A DNA stretch of 64,000 bases, from contig PBFW01000070.1 of the NCBI GenBank assembly GCA_002719955.1, positions 62,001-126,000 on the forward strand, in the 5' to 3' direction. This document shows, in pieces, positions 62,603 through 64,000 of the stretch (position 1 is its first letter; the number at the start of each line of letters is the position of its first letter). The position numbers and the translations under genes were made by a program. Below the pieces are notes generated by a model, which searched no databases, was not told the DNA's origin, and was given only the letters and a program-made list of their open reading frames with translations. The DNA is from Deltaproteobacteria bacterium. GTDB lineage: Bacteria > Myxococcota_A > UBA9160 > UBA4427.

Positions 62603-64000
62603 ATGGGCAGTCCGCGGACCTGGAAGATCCTTCGGCGCGCCGGAACCGGACTGCTCATCGCACCGATCCTGTTCTGGCTGGGGATCTCGGCGGGTATCAA
62701 GTTGACGGTCGCGAAGGATATGCCTTTCGATGACCTGCTCGTGCTCGTCGGGCAGGGCCTGCTTCAGACGATCAGCTGCCCCGTCTTCGGTTGCGAGGCC
62801 GAGCTTCTCGAGGGAATGGAAAGCACCATCTTCGACGAGTCGCTGCTGCTCGCGACGCCGGTTGCGCTCGATATCGATGAACGTGGACGCGTCCTCGTCG
62901 CTGAAACGGGCCGTCAGAACAAGGGCGTCGAGGACAACCGTGAGCACGACTACTGGCTGCTCGACGATCTGGCCTCGCGGACGGTCGACGATCGCCGTGC
63001 TTATTATCAGAAATGGCTCGGAGTGGGGCGCTTCGATGACCCCGAGCATTTTTCGGCAGAGTCCGATCGCCTCGTCGTTCTCGAGGATCGGGACGCGGAT
63101 GGCGTGGCGGATTCGCGCCAGGTCCTCGCCGAGTGGGACGAGATGGCCACGGGCCTCGTGGCGGGCGTCGAAGCTCGCGAGGGCACGATCTGGGTGACTT
63201 CGATTCCATCCGTCTACCGCCTCGAGGATCTCGAGGGAGACGGTGTTGCAGAGTCGGTCGAGGCGCTCCATACCGGCTTCGGAGTCAGGACCTCGTTGAT
63301 CGGTCACGATCTGCACGGACTCGCGTGGGGACCGGACGGCAGGCTCTATTTTTCGATGGGCGATCGTGGCTACAACGTAACTCTGGCCGATGGCCGCATT
63401 CTCGAACCGACGATGGATGCCGGTCGTGGAGCGGTGTTTCGCATGAAGGCAGATGGCAGCGAGTTTGAAGTCTTCGCGACCGGCGTGCGTAATCCGCAGG
63501 AACTCGCCTTCGACGATTACGGGAATCTCTTCACCGGGGATAACAACGGCGATGGAGGGGATTCCGCGCGCATCGTCTACGTCGTGGAGGGCGGCGAGAC
63601 CGGCTGGGCGATGACCCTTCAATCGCTCGCTGGCGATTATATCCGCGGCCCCTGGATGGCAGAGGGGCTCTGGGACCTGCAACACGAGACCCAGCCGGCC
63701 TGGGTTCTCCCCCCGGTCGCGCATATCGCGAACGGGCCGGCGGGCTTCGTCCACTATCCGGGTCTGGGCTTGCCCGATCGGTACAGAGACCATTTCTTCC
63801 TGTGTGACTACGCGTATCTGAATGGTCGCAGCGGGATCTGGTCCTTCGCACTCGAGCCGCGGGGAGCGGGTTTCCAGATGGTCGACCGGCATAAGTTCGC
63901 GTGGTCGGTGCTGGCGACGGATTTCGATTTCAGTTGGGACGGGCGAATGTTCGCCACGATTTTCGACCAGATCGGGCTGACCCAGAAGATCGTGCAGTGG
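62603..64000 (+). CDS. Sorbosone/PVC-type membrane-anchored beta-propeller protein (3' truncated)
   Basis: The frame is open from ATG 62603 to the window end (466 codons, no stop). One hydrophobic segment (GLLIAPILFWLGISAGI) anchors it. Then a propeller of the glucose/sorbosone dehydrogenase and PVC membrane-bound dehydrogenase type follows: LATPVALDIDERGRVLVAET, HDLHGLAWGPDGRLYFSMGD, ATGVRNPQELAFDDYGNLF, DNNGDGGDSARI and GPAGFVHYPGLGLP. In full-length relatives a HEAT-repeat region and a cytochrome c domain with CxxCH follow, not visible here. It begins two bases after the TerC stop. The substrate is unknown. Confidence 0.82.
   Translation, partial: MGSPRTWKILRRAGTGLLIAPILFWLGISAGIKLTVAKDMPFDDLLVLVGQGLLQTISCPVFGCEAELLEGMESTIFDESLLLATPVALDIDERGRVLVAETGRQNKGVEDNREHDYWLLDDLASRTVDDRRAYYQKWLGVGRFDDPEHFSAESDRLVVLEDRDADGVADSRQVLAEWDEMATGLVAGVEAREGTIWVTSIPSVYRLEDLEGDGVAESVEALHTGFGVRTSLIGHDLHGLAWGPDGRLYFSMGDRGYNVTLADGRILEPTMDAGRGAVFRMKADGSEFEVFATGVRNPQELAFDDYGNLFTGDNNGDGGDSARIVYVVEGGETGWAMTLQSLAGDYIRGPWMAEGLWDLQHETQPAWVLPPVAHIANGPAGFVHYPGLGLPDRYRDHFFLCDYAYLNGRSGIWSFALEPRGAGFQMVDRHKFAWSVLATDFDFSWDGRMFATIFDQIGLTQKIVQW

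Noticed and set aside
1-64000. tRNA, rRNA or CRISPR arrays
   Set aside because: No cloverleaf-like T-loop with flanking stems, no rRNA-like blocks and no spaced direct repeats were found on reading both strands.

Overview
The window is high-GC DNA from a Gram-negative bacterium. It encodes lipoproteins with lipoboxes, a periplasmic PQQ dehydrogenase, a c-type cytochrome and an RND/MMPL pump. About 48 protein-coding genes, two clear pseudogenes and no RNA genes were found. The gene families present (luciferase-like flavin oxidoreductases, amidohydrolases, family III CoA-transferases, crotonases, P450s, Baeyer-Villiger monooxygenases) are expanded in uncultured soil and marine lineages such as Binatota or deltaproteobacterial/Myxococcota relatives. 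That placement is an inference; no marker gene here settles it.

Region 1 (1-13 kb): a truncated old-yellow-enzyme reductase, an amidohydrolase, an LLM oxidoreductase and a P450 run rightward. A two-gene leftward unit (LLM oxidoreductase and Rieske oxygenase) follows. Then come a wrecked threonine aldolase gene, a cysteine synthase homologue, a PLP decarboxylase, a VOC protein and a dead IS481 transposase fragment. Region 2 (13-24 kb): an SDR, a second amidohydrolase, an MMPL-type exporter divergent from a TetR gene with a 12-bp tandem repeat at its start, two Baeyer-Villiger-type monooxygenases and two divergent crotonases.

Region 3 (24-38 kb): two double-length family III CoA-transferases, each near an LLM oxidoreductase, lie in mirror-image orientation around a SnoaL-like gene that is itself an internal duplication. 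An MFS transporter without a normal start codon, another LLM enzyme, a SnoaL-like protein and a second P450 follow. Region 4 (38-46.5 kb): an amidohydrolase, a secreted-looking DUF255/YyaL protein, a TetR regulator, and an apparent operon of DUF35 protein, cysteine-less thiolase-like protein and crotonase. This operon resembles the Ltp2/ChsH2-DUF35 retro-aldolase pair of steroid side-chain degradation. A MarR gene lies next to it.

Region 5 (46.5-64 kb) is more mixed: a phosphoesterase, a lipoprotein amidohydrolase, a YbiT-like ABC-F protein, a spermidine-synthase-like protein, a small lipoprotein, a cytochrome/beta-propeller protein paired with a PQQ dehydrogenase, a UbiA prenyltransferase, a DsbA-like isomerase, a third Baeyer-Villiger-type enzyme, an SDR, an orphan NrsF-like anti-sigma protein, TerC and the start of a large beta-propeller protein.

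Taken together, the first 46 kb reads as a catabolic region for hydrophobic, probably polycyclic or terpenoid, acids. Hydroxylation (P450, Rieske), ring or ketone oxidation (Baeyer-Villiger enzymes), CoA activation by transfer, beta-oxidation-like steps (crotonases, SDRs) and retro-aldol cleavage could work in sequence. No ferredoxin, ferredoxin reductase, acyl-CoA dehydrogenase or acyl-CoA ligase was seen, so the pathway cannot be complete here. The substrate is unknown.
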